A stretch of DNA of 64,000 bases from Agathobacter sp. GTDB lineage: Bacteria > Bacillota > Clostridia > Lachnospirales > Lachnospiraceae. Of this stretch, positions 1-7,902 are shown piece after piece (position 1 is the first letter of the stretch; the number at the start of each line of letters is the position of its first letter). The translations under genes were made by a program, and so were the position numbers. The stretch is taken from positions 1 through 64,000 of the forward strand of contig JALEKN010000049.1 of the NCBI GenBank assembly GCA_022769125.1, given 5' to 3'. A model generated the notes under the pieces. That model saw only the letters and a program-made list of their open reading frames with translations, did not search any database and had not been told where the DNA came from.

Positions 1-555
1 AACGATGGTCACACTTTTTACGGCATAGATAAATGTGTCGTGCGCAATCTCAAGGAGCGATGTTGCGATATATTTTGCAGCAGAACCAAAGCCCGGAGTA
101 TGATCGGTGATCGCAAGATCGTTGTCGATTGTCTTTGGAATCCCGATCACGCGCACAGGACTGCCGATGTGATTTCCGTAATCGGAGAGCTTTAATACTG
201 TATCCATGGAATCATTGCCACCAATATAAAAGAAAGCCTCAATCTGGTATTTCTCAAATTGATCGAAAATCTGCTTATAAGGGGTAACATCTGTATGATA
301 ATCCGGAAGCTTGTAACGGCAGGAGCCAAGATACATGGCCGGGGTGTGAACCAGCTTTTCCAGATTTCCGGGGATCTGTGAGATCTTTTCTGTAAGATTT
401 AAGATGCGGTCGTCCAGAATGCCAAGGATGCCGTTGAGTGAGCCATAGATAGTGTCATAGGTCTGGCTCTGGGCCACACCGGAAATTACGCCTGCCAAGC
501 TGGCATTGATGGCGGTCGTTGGACCGCCGGATTGGGCTACGATACAGTTCTTCAA
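1..555 (-). CDS. pfp: 6-phosphofructokinase, probably pyrophosphate-dependent (5' part; gene runs off the window)
   Basis: This enzyme phosphorylates fructose 6-phosphate to fructose 1,6-bisphosphate in glycolysis, in the cytosol. The first 185 codons are present; the C-terminal part lies outside the window. The start is a TTG (codon 553-555 on the reverse strand) with a GGAG ribosome binding site eight bases upstream; no ATG fits. The N-terminus has the nucleotide-loop motif QSGGPT, then IGGNDSMDT and PKTIDNDL. In ATP-dependent enzymes the second motif is GGDGS and the third lacks the lysine. The aspartate replacing that glycine, together with the lysine of PKTIDND, is the known signature of pyrophosphate users, so PPi is the predicted phosphoryl donor. 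A good promoter lies upstream. It is transcribed away from the tRNA genes. Confidence in the family is high and in the donor moderate. Confidence 0.88.
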   Translation of the reverse strand, partial: MKNCIVAQSGGPTTAINASLAGVISGVAQSQTYDTIYGSLNGILGILDDRILNLTEKISQIPGNLEKLVHTPAMYLGSCRYKLPDYHTDVTPYKQIFDQFEKYQIEAFFYIGGNDSMDTVLKLSDYGNHIGSPVRVIGIPKTIDNDLAITDHTPGFGSAAKYIATSLLEIAHDTFIYAVKSVTIV

Positions 556-615
556 GTCGGATACTCCTTACTGAATGTTTTTTGTTGTGAATACGAAAAT
601 TTACTCAACCACAAA

Positions 616-644
616 AGCATACCTAATGCACCAGAAAAAGTCAA
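616..644 (-). promoter_or_regulatory. Promoter of the phosphofructokinase gene
   Basis: On the reverse strand TTGACT (639-644) and TATGCT (616-621) are separated by 17 bases, a good vegetative promoter about 60 bases upstream of the TTG start. Confidence 0.65.
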
Positions 645-712
645 GGGAGCGGCAGAATCATGCGCATAAATAAGGGTGGTATGGCTGCCCGGAGAAGTTT
701 TCATTTTTAGGC

Positions 713-741
713 TTGCTTTTTTTGTGCAGGCACGCTATAAT
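713..741 (+). promoter_or_regulatory. Promoter of the tRNA pair
   Basis: TTGCTT (713-718) and a perfect TATAAT (736-741) are spaced by 17 bases and lie 16 bases before the mature 5' end of tRNA-Leu. Confidence 0.75.
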
Positions 742-756
742 AGCAAAAGTCAGTTC

Positions 757-836
757 GCGGGCATGGCGGAATTGGCAGACGCGCTAGATTTAGGTTCTAG
801 TGGGAGACCGTGCAGGTTCAAGTCCTGTTGCCCGCA
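757..836 (+). tRNA. tRNA-Leu (anticodon TAG)
   Basis: The acceptor stem GCGGGCA pairs with TGCCCGC, followed by discriminator A836. The anticodon stem CTAGA/TCTAG closes loop TTTAGGT, giving anticodon TAG (CUA leucine codons). The T-loop GTTCAAGTC is canonical. A short variable arm, GGGAGACCG, fits a class II tRNA. CCA is not encoded and must be added after transcription. Confidence 0.95.
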
Positions 837-841
837 CGTAT

Positions 842-915
<74 letters not shown>

Positions 916-920
916 CGAAA

Positions 921-960
921 ATAGGTCGCACATGAACATTCATGTACGACCTATTTTTTT
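921..960 (+). terminator. Terminator of the tRNA operon
   Basis: A long inverted repeat, AGGTCG...CGACCT with an inner CATGAA/TTCATG stem, is followed by seven T residues. Confidence 0.9.
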
Positions 961-994
961 ATAGGAAATTCTTTTTTCTATATAATAAAGTATG

Positions 995-1318
995 TTACAC
1001 TTCAATTTTCTGCTTTGGCCACTCATTCTTATGCAGGGTGAATTGCTCGTTGATCCAGTCAACGGCCTGACGTTTTCCCTCGTTGGTGAAAGGAAAGTGT
1101 GCAGTAAGTTTCTTGTCGGCAGGAGTCAGTTCGTAGATGTATGGTCCCGGCCAGATCCATACATGAAAGATTGGATCGCCGTCTTTTTCTTCCTGGGTAT
1201 CGGGATCGACCACCTTTGGCTGTTCCCGTTTGATCAAAAAACGCATCCCCTCCATCCAGCCGGTGTAGGTCGTTTTTTTGTAGTAGTTTAAGTTTAAGAC
1301 TTCATCATATGTAAGCAT
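995..1318 (-). CDS. Hypothetical protein (107 aa)
   Basis: I do not recognise this protein as a named family. It is a soluble 107-residue protein without signal peptide or membrane segment, rich in tryptophan, tyrosine, lysine and glutamate. A stretch around FHVWIWPGPYIYE is strongly hydrophobic and aromatic and may be a core beta-strand. The end reads KQAVDWINEQF. The start has a GGGAGGG ribosome binding site eight bases upstream and a plausible promoter. It is convergent with the tRNA operon and divergent from the first opp operon. That the gene is real is supported by the ribosome binding site and the promoter. No function can be assigned. Confidence 0.75.
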   Translation of the reverse strand: MLTYDEVLNLNYYKKTTYTGWMEGMRFLIKREQPKVVDPDTQEEKDGDPIFHVWIWPGPYIYELTPADKKLTAHFPFTNEGKRQAVDWINEQFTLHKNEWPKQKIEV

Positions 1319-1346
1319 GCAATAGCCCTCCCTTTATACGGCAAAT

Positions 1347-1375
1347 ATTGTAGCAAATTAATTTTTTTTTGTATA
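1347..1375 (-). promoter_or_regulatory. Probable promoter of the 107-aa hypothetical gene
   Basis: On the reverse strand an extended -10, TGCTACAAT (core 1347-1352), follows a weak TATACA (1370-1375) at 17-base spacing. Confidence 0.5.
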
Positions 1376-1406
1376 GATTATTTGTAGTTAATTTTTGAAA
1401 TCAATA

Positions 1407-1437
1407 TTGACAAAAAATGGTTTTATGATAGTATGTT
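1407..1437 (+). promoter_or_regulatory. Probable promoter of the first opp operon
   Basis: A perfect TTGACA (1407-1412) is followed by TATGTT (1432-1437) at a long 19-base spacing. It is divergent from the 107-aa hypothetical gene. The surrounding DNA is AT-rich. Confidence 0.5.
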
Positions 1438-1479
1438 ATATTATTAAAGTAAAGTGAATAGAAAATATGAAAGTACGAT

Positions 1480-1506
1480 GGGGTGCGAAAATGGCAGCCC
1501 TTTTTT
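1480..1506 (+). terminator. Leader hairpin with U-tract before oppB1 (possible attenuator)
   Basis: GGGGTGC (1480-1486) can pair with GCAGCCC (1494-1500) with one internal mismatch, and six T residues follow directly. It lies about 40 bases after the predicted transcription start and 48 bases before oppB1, so transcription must read through it to reach the operon. Confidence 0.5.
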
Positions 1507-1553
1507 CATCTTTTCAACGCTTTAACACAGTAATATTTCAAAGGGGTAAACAG

Positions 1554-2465
1554 ATGAGTAAGTACATTGTAAAACGAATTCTACTGGCAATCCTTACCGT
1601 GTTCATCATCAGCGTTATTACATTTTTTGCGATGAATGCGATTCCGGGTGGTCCATTTAATAAGGAGAAAGCATCCAGCCCGGCGGTTATTGCGGCACTT
1701 GAAGCCAGATATAACCTCGACAAACCGGTTACGACACAGTACGTTATGTACATGAAGAACCTCTTAAAGGGGGACTTTGGTGTCAGCTTAAAGAGCGGCC
1801 GTGATATTGCAGCAATCTTTGCAGCAAGCTTTCCGATTTCAGCAAAGCTTGGTCTTGCAGCAGCGATTCTTGCAATTATCCTTGGTATTATCCTTGGCTC
1901 AACGGCAGCGCTGATGCGAAACAAATGGCCGGATCGGTTGATCGTTTTCTTTATTACATTGATTACCGCGATGCCATCCTTTGTAGTGGCTACGCTGCTT
2001 TTGTATTTCTTCTGCATGAAGCTTGGCATTGTTTCAGCGTTTTCCGCAGGCGAGAACATGTTTGCGCTTCCAGTGATTGCGCTTTCCATGTCGCCGATGG
2101 CATACATAACCCGTTTGACGAAAACCTCCATGCTTGATGCGCTCGGACAGGATTACATCCGCACTGCAAAGGCAAAGGGTGTCTCACAGCTGAAAGTCAT
2201 CTTTGTACACGGACTTCGAAACGCCCTGATTCCGGTTATTACATATGTCGGACCGATGATTGCGGGTATTCTGACAGGCTCCATGGTTGTAGAAAGTATC
2301 TTCAATATTGGAGGCCTTGGTGCCAAGTTCGTAAGTGCGATTAATGATCGTGATTATACATTGATCATGGCAACAACAATTTTCCTGGCAGTTATTATGG
2401 TTATTGCCAATTTGATTACTGATATTGTCTACAAGTTTGTAGACCCAAGAATTAAGCTTGATTAG
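1554..2465 (+). CDS. oppB: Oligopeptide ABC transporter permease OppB (system 1)
   Basis: This is an inner-membrane subunit of a peptide importer of the nickel/peptide (PepT) family; it pairs with OppC to form the channel. The 303-residue protein has an N-terminal membrane segment directly after MSKYIVKR, the conserved MNAIPGGPF segment, and six predicted membrane helices. The cytoplasmic EAA loop, which docks on the ATPases, is seen as YIRTAKAKGVSQLKVIFVHG near residue 200. An upstream in-frame ATG at 1467 exists, but it overlaps the leader hairpin. The ATG at 1554 has a GGGG ribosome binding site seven bases away and gives the family-typical N-terminus. It is the first gene of an oppBCDFA operon; oppC starts 11 bases downstream. 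Confidence 0.95.
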   Translation: MSKYIVKRILLAILTVFIISVITFFAMNAIPGGPFNKEKASSPAVIAALEARYNLDKPVTTQYVMYMKNLLKGDFGVSLKSGRDIAAIFAASFPISAKLGLAAAILAIILGIILGSTAALMRNKWPDRLIVFFITLITAMPSFVVATLLLYFFCMKLGIVSAFSAGENMFALPVIALSMSPMAYITRLTKTSMLDALGQDYIRTAKAKGVSQLKVIFVHGLRNALIPVITYVGPMIAGILTGSMVVESIFNIGGLGAKFVSAINDRDYTLIMATTIFLAVIMVIANLITDIVYKFVDPRIKLD

Positions 2466-2476
2466 GAGGAGAGAAA

Positions 2477-3535
2477 ATGAAAGATACATTAAAGAGAGCG
2501 CCTTTCTCAACTCAGATTGATTTAAGCAGATTCTCTGAAAAGAACTTTGAAAAGGCTACCGATGAAGAAAAAAAGCAGCAGGACGTCATGGGAGAATCCA
2601 CTACCTTTTTTAAGGATGGTATGAGACGTTTGCACAAGAATCCACTTGCAATGGCTTCCATTGTTATTCTGGTTCTGATTATTCTTACTATTATTATAGC
2701 ACCGATGATCGTGCCATATGACTATGCACAGATTGTAAAGGGCTCAAGCAATCTTGGACCGTTTGAGTACAGTGCAGCCGAACAGGCACAGATCAAAGCG
2801 GGACAGAGTGTATTCCCACATATTTTTGGAACTGATTCATTGGGAAGAGATTACTTCATCCGTGTTGTATATGGTGCGCGTGTATCACTTGGCGTTGGTG
2901 TGTTTGCTTCACTGCTTGTTGTAATCATTGGAATGCTTTATGGTTCCATCTCCGGATACCTTGGTGGTAAGGTGGATATGATCATGATGCGAATCGTTGA
3001 TATCATTTATTCACTCCCAGATATGCTTTTGATCATTCTGTTATCCGTAGTGCTTCGTGAAACCCTGTCGCCGGTTATTGAGGGGACATTCCTTGCCAAG
3101 CTCGGCGTCAATATGATTGCGCTTTTCATTGTATTTGGATTGCTGTATTGGGTTGGAATGGCTCGATTGATCCGTGGACAGATCCTGACCATCAAACAGA
3201 ACGAGTATGTTCTTGCAGCACAGTGTATCGGTACTTCAACACCGCGGATCATCCGCCGTCATATTTTGCCGAACTGTCTGTCTGTCATCATCATCACGAC
3301 AGCACTGCAGATTCCTTCCGCTATTTTTACAGAGAGCTACCTTTCCTTCGTTGGACTTGGAGTATCTGTTCCAATGCCTTCTCTTGGCTCACTGGCAAAC
3401 GAGGCAAGAAGTGGATTGCAGACATACCCGGAACGTCTTTTGTTCCCGGCACTTACAATCTGCCTGATCGTTCTGGCGCTGAATCTGCTGGGAGACGGAT
3501 TGCGCGATGCGTTTGATCCGAAGCTGTCAAGATAA
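2477..3535 (+). CDS. oppC: Oligopeptide ABC transporter permease OppC (system 1)
   Basis: This is the second membrane channel subunit of the first peptide importer. The 352-residue protein has a cytoplasmic N-terminal tail of about 55 residues, a first membrane helix at about 57-77 (MASIVILVLIILTIIIAPM), an extracytoplasmic stretch of about 50 residues ending in the family motif FGTDSLGRDYF, and then the five-helix permease core. The EAA loop reads YVLAAQCIGTSTPRIIRRHI and the C-terminus has the usual LGDGLRDAFDPK. An AGGAGG ribosome binding site precedes the ATG. Its size and layout are normal for OppC, which makes it a useful reference for the enlarged OppC of system 2. Confidence 0.95.
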   Translation: MKDTLKRAPFSTQIDLSRFSEKNFEKATDEEKKQQDVMGESTTFFKDGMRRLHKNPLAMASIVILVLIILTIIIAPMIVPYDYAQIVKGSSNLGPFEYSAAEQAQIKAGQSVFPHIFGTDSLGRDYFIRVVYGARVSLGVGVFASLLVVIIGMLYGSISGYLGGKVDMIMMRIVDIIYSLPDMLLIILLSVVLRETLSPVIEGTFLAKLGVNMIALFIVFGLLYWVGMARLIRGQILTIKQNEYVLAAQCIGTSTPRIIRRHILPNCLSVIIITTALQIPSAIFTESYLSFVGLGVSVPMPSLGSLANEARSGLQTYPERLLFPALTICLIVLALNLLGDGLRDAFDPKLSR

Positions 3536-3547
3536 GGAGAGTGTGTG

Positions 3548-4552
3548 ATGGAGAATTATAAGTATATTTTAGAGGTACAGGATCTGCATACAACCTTCAA
3601 GACAGACAATGGAGACGTACATGCAGTCAATGGTATTAATTTTAATCTGGAACCAGGAAAGACACTTGGTATCGTAGGAGAGTCCGGTTCCGGAAAGTCA
3701 GTAAGTGCATATTCCATTATGCAGATTCTGGCAGATAACGGTAAGATAACCGGAGGCAAAGTTCTATTTAAGGGTGAGGACATTGTCACATGGGATAAGA
3801 AGAAAATGTCCGAATTCCGCGGTAAATGCTGTTCCATTATATTTCAGGACCCGATGACTTCTTTAAATCCTGTATTTACGGTCGGATATCAGCTGGAGGA
3901 GGCTGTCCTTCTTCATACGAACCGTACCAAGAAGGAAGCAAAAGAGCGTGCAATCGAGATGCTGACCTTGGTTGGCGTCAATGAGCCGGAGAAACGTATC
4001 AAACAGTATCCGCATGAACTTTCCGGTGGTATGCGTCAGCGTGTCATGATCGCTATGGCACTTGCGTGTGAGCCGGATATCCTGATTGCAGATGAGCCGA
4101 CAACCGCGCTAGATGTTACAATTCAGGCACAGATCCTTGAACTGATGCAGGATCTTCAGAAGAAACTTGGAATGGCGATCATTATGGTAACACATGACCT
4201 TGGTGTCATTGCTTCCATGTGTGATGAGATCATCGTCATGTACGGTGGACGTGTCTGTGAGAGAGGATCTGCAGATGACATTTTCTACCGCCCGGCACAT
4301 GAATATACGAAGGGATTGCTCCGGTCTATCCCGACCGCGGCAAACAGCAAGGAACGCCTTGTACCGATCGGTGGAACGCCAATCAACCTTTTGAACATGC
4401 CGAAGGGCTGTGCGTTCTGCCCTCGCTGTGATGAAGCAATGAAGATCTGCCTGGATGAGGTCCCTGAGGAAATGCCGGTAGGTGATGGACATCTGGCAGC
4501 ATGCTGGATGAATATAAAGAAGTTATGTGAGGAGGGAAGTACAAATGAATAA
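3548..4552 (+). CDS. oppD: Oligopeptide ABC transporter ATPase OppD (system 1)
   Basis: This is one of two cytoplasmic ATPases that drive peptide import. In its 334 residues one sees Walker A GESGSGKS (about 44-51), the Q-loop FQDP (about 99-102), the signature LSGGMRQR (about 158-165), Walker B ILIADEP and the H-loop THD. The C-terminal OppD/F extension ends with a four-cysteine segment, GCAFCPRCDEAMKIC, followed by ACWM. In related proteins this region carries conserved cysteines, and in mycobacterial OppD they hold an iron-sulfur cluster. I chose ATG 3548 over the preceding GTG because it lies seven bases after AAGGAGA. The stop overlaps the start of oppF by eight bases, which suggests translational coupling. 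Confidence 0.95.
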   Translation: MENYKYILEVQDLHTTFKTDNGDVHAVNGINFNLEPGKTLGIVGESGSGKSVSAYSIMQILADNGKITGGKVLFKGEDIVTWDKKKMSEFRGKCCSIIFQDPMTSLNPVFTVGYQLEEAVLLHTNRTKKEAKERAIEMLTLVGVNEPEKRIKQYPHELSGGMRQRVMIAMALACEPDILIADEPTTALDVTIQAQILELMQDLQKKLGMAIIMVTHDLGVIASMCDEIIVMYGGRVCERGSADDIFYRPAHEYTKGLLRSIPTAANSKERLVPIGGTPINLLNMPKGCAFCPRCDEAMKICLDEVPEEMPVGDGHLAACWMNIKKLCEEGSTNE

Positions 4553-5585
4553 CGAAGAATACCTGTTAAAGGTAAGTCATTTGAAGCAGTATTTCCCAAT
4601 TCGAAACGGTTTCAAGACAATTCCGCTCAAGGCTGTGGATGATGTGTCATTTTCCATCCGTCCAGGTGAGACGCTTGGTCTGGTTGGAGAATCCGGCTGT
4701 GGAAAGACAACTGTCGGAAGAACATTGCTCCGTCTGTACCAGCCAACAGCCGGAAGAATCGAATTTGACGGCAATGTATTGTTTGATAGTGGAGAGCAGT
4801 ATGATGAGAACGGTGAACTGATTCTGGATGCTTCGGGGAACCCGGTAAGAGGAAAGAAAATCGATGTGAATATGCATCCATACCGCAAGCAGATGCAGAT
4901 GGTATTTCAGGATCCGTATTCTTCCCTGAATCCGCGTATGACGGTCGAGGATATCATCGGGGAACCGCTCGATGTCCATAAGCTCTATAAGACAAAGGCA
5001 GAGCGTCATGACAAGATCATGGAGCTGATGGAGACGGTTGGACTGAATGCGGAGCATGCGACAAGATATGCGCATGAGTTCTCCGGCGGACAGAGACAGC
5101 GTATCGGTATCGCCCGTGCACTTGCGGTTGATCCGAAGTTCATCGTCTGTGATGAGCCGGTTTCCGCTTTGGATGTGTCCATTCAGGCACAGGTTGTCAA
5201 TATGTTTGAGGATCTGCAGAAGCAAAGAGGCATGGCGTACCTGTTTATCGCACATGACCTTCTGGTTGTCCAGCATATTTCAGACCGCATTGCGGTTATG
5301 TATCTCGGACACATGATGGAGCTTGCAGATGCGGATGAACTGATGGACAATCCGATTCATCCATATACACAGTCATTGTTATCCGCAGTTCCGATTCCGG
5401 ATCCGGAGACAGCAAGAAACAGCCAGCGTATCATTCTTGAGGGAGATGTACCTTCCCCGCTTCGCATGCCAACCGGATGCCCGTTCCGCACCCGCTGCAA
5501 ATATGCGACCGAGCAGTGCACAAATGAGCGCCCGAAGCTTTCAGACCGCGGGAACGGTCATTTCGTAGCGTGCTGGAACAAATAA
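4545..5585 (+). CDS. oppF: Oligopeptide ABC transporter ATPase OppF (system 1)
   Basis: This is the second ATPase of peptide importer 1. The 346-residue protein has Walker [10 protein letters not shown]-loop FQDP, signature FSGGQRQR, Walker B FIVCDEP and H-loop AHD. Between Walker A and the Q-loop there is a modest insertion of about 25 residues (around [12 protein letters not shown]), longer than in typical OppF. The C-terminal tail has the family motif [11 protein letters not shown] with three cysteines and then VACW. The ATG at 4545 follows GGAGGG and overlaps the 3' end of oppD by eight bases. A GTG six codons upstream would place the start inside the ribosome binding site and was rejected. 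Confidence 0.95.
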   Translation: MNNEEYLLKVSHLKQYFPIRNGFKTIPLKAVDDVSFSIRPGETLGLVGESGCGKTTVGRTLLRLYQPTAGRIEFDGNVLFDSGEQYDENGELILDASGNPVRGKKIDVNMHPYRKQMQMVFQDPYSSLNPRMTVEDIIGEPLDVHKLYKTKAERHDKIMELMETVGLNAEHATRYAHEFSGGQRQRIGIARALAVDPKFIVCDEPVSALDVSIQAQVVNMFEDLQKQRGMAYLFIAHDLLVVQHISDRIAVMYLGHMMELADADELMDNPIHPYTQSLLSAVPIPDPETARNSQRIILEGDVPSPLRMPTGCPFRTRCKYATEQCTNERPKLSDRGNGHFVACWNK

Positions 5586-5587
5586 AA

Positions 5588-5602
5588 GACCGCAAAACGG
5601 TC
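5588..5602 (+). other. Hairpin between oppF1 and oppA1
   Basis: GACCG (5588-5592) and CGGTC (5598-5602) form a short stem with loop CAAAA. No U-tract follows directly, so it is more likely an mRNA-processing or stability element than a terminator. This is a common arrangement before a highly expressed binding-protein gene. Confidence 0.45.
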
Positions 5603-5670
5603 ACAAAAACGGTGTCATTCCTTTTTGAGGATTGAACATAAATCTTTATTTCTTGATAGGAGGAAAAACT

Positions 5671-7425
5671 ATGAAAAAGAAATTAGTATCAATGGTTCTT
5701 GTTGCAAGCATGGCGTTTGGTCTCGCTGCCTGTGGAAGCAGTGATGCCGGCGAAAAGAGCCAGGCAGCAGGAAGTGACGGCGCAGATGCGGCTGCCACAT
5801 CAACCAAGGAAGACAAGACAACCTTAAACATCTTTATGGCTTCCGAACCGGATCATCTTGATCCAGCTCTTAACAGCGCTGTTGATGGTGGATGCCTTGC
5901 AGTTAACAGCTTTGAAGGACTTATGCGTTACAACGAGAGCGGCACACTTGAGACTGCTTGTGCAGAGAGCTATACCGTATCAGATGACGGACTTGTTTAT
6001 ACCTTTACCATGCGTGACGGTTTAACATGGTCTAACGGTGACGCTCTGGATGCAACCGACTTCGTTTATTCATGGAAGAGAGCAGCATCTCCGGAAGTAG
6101 CAGCAGATTACAGCTACCTTTGCGATATTTTCCCTGGATATGATTCCGCAGCAGACAATGGCCCGATCGTAGATACGGCTGCTTTCGACAGCGCATTTGT
6201 TGCTTCAGATGATGGAAAGACCCTTACCGTTACGCTTAAGGCAGTCTGCCCATACTTCCTTGACCTTTGCGCATTCCCATTCTTCTTCCCGGTAGATGAG
6301 GAGGTTGTAGAGCCAACCGTTACCGCTGACAACCCGGCAGGTACATGGTCACTTGATGCCGGCGATGCATTTGTTTCCAATGGCGCATACAAGCTTGAGT
6401 CCTGGAACCATGATGCAGATATGACCTATGTGAAGAATGATTCTTACTGGGATGCTGATTCTGTATCTGTAACAACCTTAAATGTAATGCTTACCAGTGA
6501 TGATGTCGCAGCTTATACTGCATATCAGACAGGTGACCTTGATTTCGTTGATTCTATCCCTACTGCTGAAATGCAGACTGCTATGCAGTCAAGTGAGTTC
6601 GTTGTAGCAGATAACCTTGGAACCTACTATGTAGGATTCAACTACAACTCTGATCTGTACAACAAGTTAGGACTTGACGAGGAGCAGGCTAAGGTATTCC
6701 GTCATGCACTTACCTTACTCATTGACCGTCAGTACATCATTGACAACATTGGACAGACCAGCCAGAAGATCGCTACAACCTTCATTCCGGAAGGATGTGC
6801 AGATGGTAACGGTGGAGAGTTCAAGAACAAGGATTACTACTCAACTGATTATGAAGCAAACGTAGCAGAAGCTAAGTCTTTACTTGAGTCTATCGGACTT
6901 TATGATACAGCTTCCGATGCTTTGACACAGACTGTTGCATTTACTTACTTAACAAACAACTCTGAGAGTAACGTAAGAATCGCCGAGGCAATTCAGGCTG
7001 ACCTTGCTACTGTTGGTATTGACATGAGCATCGAGCAGCAGGAGTGGGCTACCTTCCTTAACACCCGTAAGAATGGTGACTTTGATATTGCTCGTGAGGG
7101 CTGGATCATGGACTACAACGACCCGATCAACATGCTTGAGATGTGGACTACATCTTCCGGTAACAACGATTGTCAGTTTGGTAAGGACGACAGCAAGGCA
7201 CTTGACTGGGGCTACTATGACAACCTTATCAGCGAGATCCGTACCGAGGCTGACCTTGCAAAGCGTGCTGAGCTGATGCATACCGCAGAGGATTACCTCA
7301 TGGATACCTGGTGTGTAGTACCGATCTACTATTACAACGATCCATACATGGTTAAGGATTATGTTAAGGGTGTTTACTGCACCGTAGAAGGAATGAAGTA
7401 TTTCTACCATGCAACCATCCAGTAA
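5671..7425 (+). CDS. oppA: Oligopeptide-binding lipoprotein OppA (system 1)
   Basis: This is the extracytoplasmic solute-binding protein (family 5) that captures peptides for OppBCDF. The 584-residue precursor starts with a lipoprotein signal, MKKKLVSM...LAAC, with the lipidated cysteine at residue 21 followed by GSS and a low-complexity Ala/Asp/Gly linker. The mature domain has family-5 landmarks such as LDPALNSAV near the start, a Y-T-F-T-M-R-D-G-L-T-W-S-N-G-D segment near residue 115 and the late EGWIMDYNDP segment. The ATG at 5671 follows AGGAGG at good spacing; an in-frame ATG 13 codons upstream has no good site. It is the last gene of operon 1, followed by a strong terminator. Confidence 0.95.
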   Translation: MKKKLVSMVLVASMAFGLAACGSSDAGEKSQAAGSDGADAAATSTKEDKTTLNIFMASEPDHLDPALNSAVDGGCLAVNSFEGLMRYNESGTLETACAESYTVSDDGLVYTFTMRDGLTWSNGDALDATDFVYSWKRAASPEVAADYSYLCDIFPGYDSAADNGPIVDTAAFDSAFVASDDGKTLTVTLKAVCPYFLDLCAFPFFFPVDEEVVEPTVTADNPAGTWSLDAGDAFVSNGAYKLESWNHDADMTYVKNDSYWDADSVSVTTLNVMLTSDDVAAYTAYQTGDLDFVDSIPTAEMQTAMQSSEFVVADNLGTYYVGFNYNSDLYNKLGLDEEQAKVFRHALTLLIDRQYIIDNIGQTSQKIATTFIPEGCADGNGGEFKNKDYYSTDYEANVAEAKSLLESIGLYDTASDALTQTVAFTYLTNNSESNVRIAEAIQADLATVGIDMSIEQQEWATFLNTRKNGDFDIAREGWIMDYNDPINMLEMWTTSSGNNDCQFGKDDSKALDWGYYDNLISEIRTEADLAKRAELMHTAEDYLMDTWCVVPIYYYNDPYMVKDYVKGVYCTVEGMKYFYHATIQ

Positions 7426-7458
7426 TAAGTAAAAACGTTCATAACAGGACTGAAAAAC

Positions 7459-7488
7459 AGGGCTTCGCGCAGGCGGAGCCCTTTTTTT
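7459..7488 (+). terminator. Terminator after oppA1
   Basis: AGGGCTTCGC pairs with GCGGAGCCCT (one G-U pair), with loop GCAG, followed by seven T residues. Confidence 0.92.
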
Positions 7489-7640
7489 GCTTTATAGGAA
7501 ATTTCTTTGGAAAATTATGTATGTATATTTTTACGTTGCGTCGGCACAAATATACAGAAATCATAAGAGAATAAATAAAATCTGATAAAAAGTGTCGGCG
7601 CTTAAGAATATTTATTCGTACTGGCGCGAAAGTTCAATGA
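7489..7640 (+). other. Intergenic DNA with repeated GTCGGC motifs
   Basis: There is no gene here. The stretch is AT-rich and contains GCGTCGGCAC (7538-7547) and GTCGGCGC (7594-7601). The latter is exactly repeated in inverse orientation as GCGCCGAC (7682-7689), downstream of the opp2 promoter. These three sites could bind a regulator of the operon, but no known operator is recognised. Confidence 0.35.
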
Positions 7641-7668
7641 TTGACAAATCCAATCTGGTGTGTATAAT
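7641..7668 (+). promoter_or_regulatory. Promoter of the second opp operon
   Basis: A perfect TTGACA (7641-7646) and a perfect TATAAT (7663-7668, preceded by TGTG) are separated by 16 bases. This leaves a 5' leader of about 230 bases before oppA2. Confidence 0.8.
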
Positions 7669-7710
7669 AATTACATGTTGTGCGCCGACGGGTGACAGCT
7701 GTTTGTGGAG

Positions 7711-7745
7711 AGTGCAGTGACGAGGAGGTCATGGGCACTTTTTTT
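7711..7745 (+). terminator. Leader hairpin with U-tract before oppA2 (possible attenuator)
   Basis: AGTGC (7711-7715) pairs with GCACT (7735-7739), and an inner TGAC (7718-7721) pairs with GTCA (7728-7731). Seven T residues follow. It sits about 35 bases after the predicted transcription start and 157 bases before oppA2, so it could end transcription early. The rest of the leader up to 7902 holds no gene; a TTGACA at 7793 lacks a matching -10. Confidence 0.6.
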
Positions 7746-7902
7746 GCGTGATACAAAAATACTTTTTTGAGGCAAAGCGATAACACGGCAGCTTGACACC
7801 GCTTTATTATATAGAAGAAGCACAACGCAGATGCATCCGCATCATCATATGAATTTAACAGGCTATGTCTGTTAAAGATATATCTTATAGGAGGAAAAAT
7901 AT

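Noticed and set aside
992..1291. Rightward reading frame opposite the 107-aa hypothetical gene
   Set aside because: The reverse-strand frame has a ribosome binding site, a promoter and a protein-like composition; this one has none.
1538..2131. 197-codon leftward frame inside oppB1
   Set aside because: It is an antisense shadow of a clearly conserved permease gene, without a ribosome binding site.
4647..5276. 209-codon leftward frame inside oppF1
   Set aside because: It is antisense to conserved ATPase motifs, with cysteine/histidine-rich, shadow-like composition.
7793..7810. Second TTGACA with TATTAT near oppA2 as a promoter
   Set aside because: The two elements are only six bases apart and no other -10 is correctly placed.
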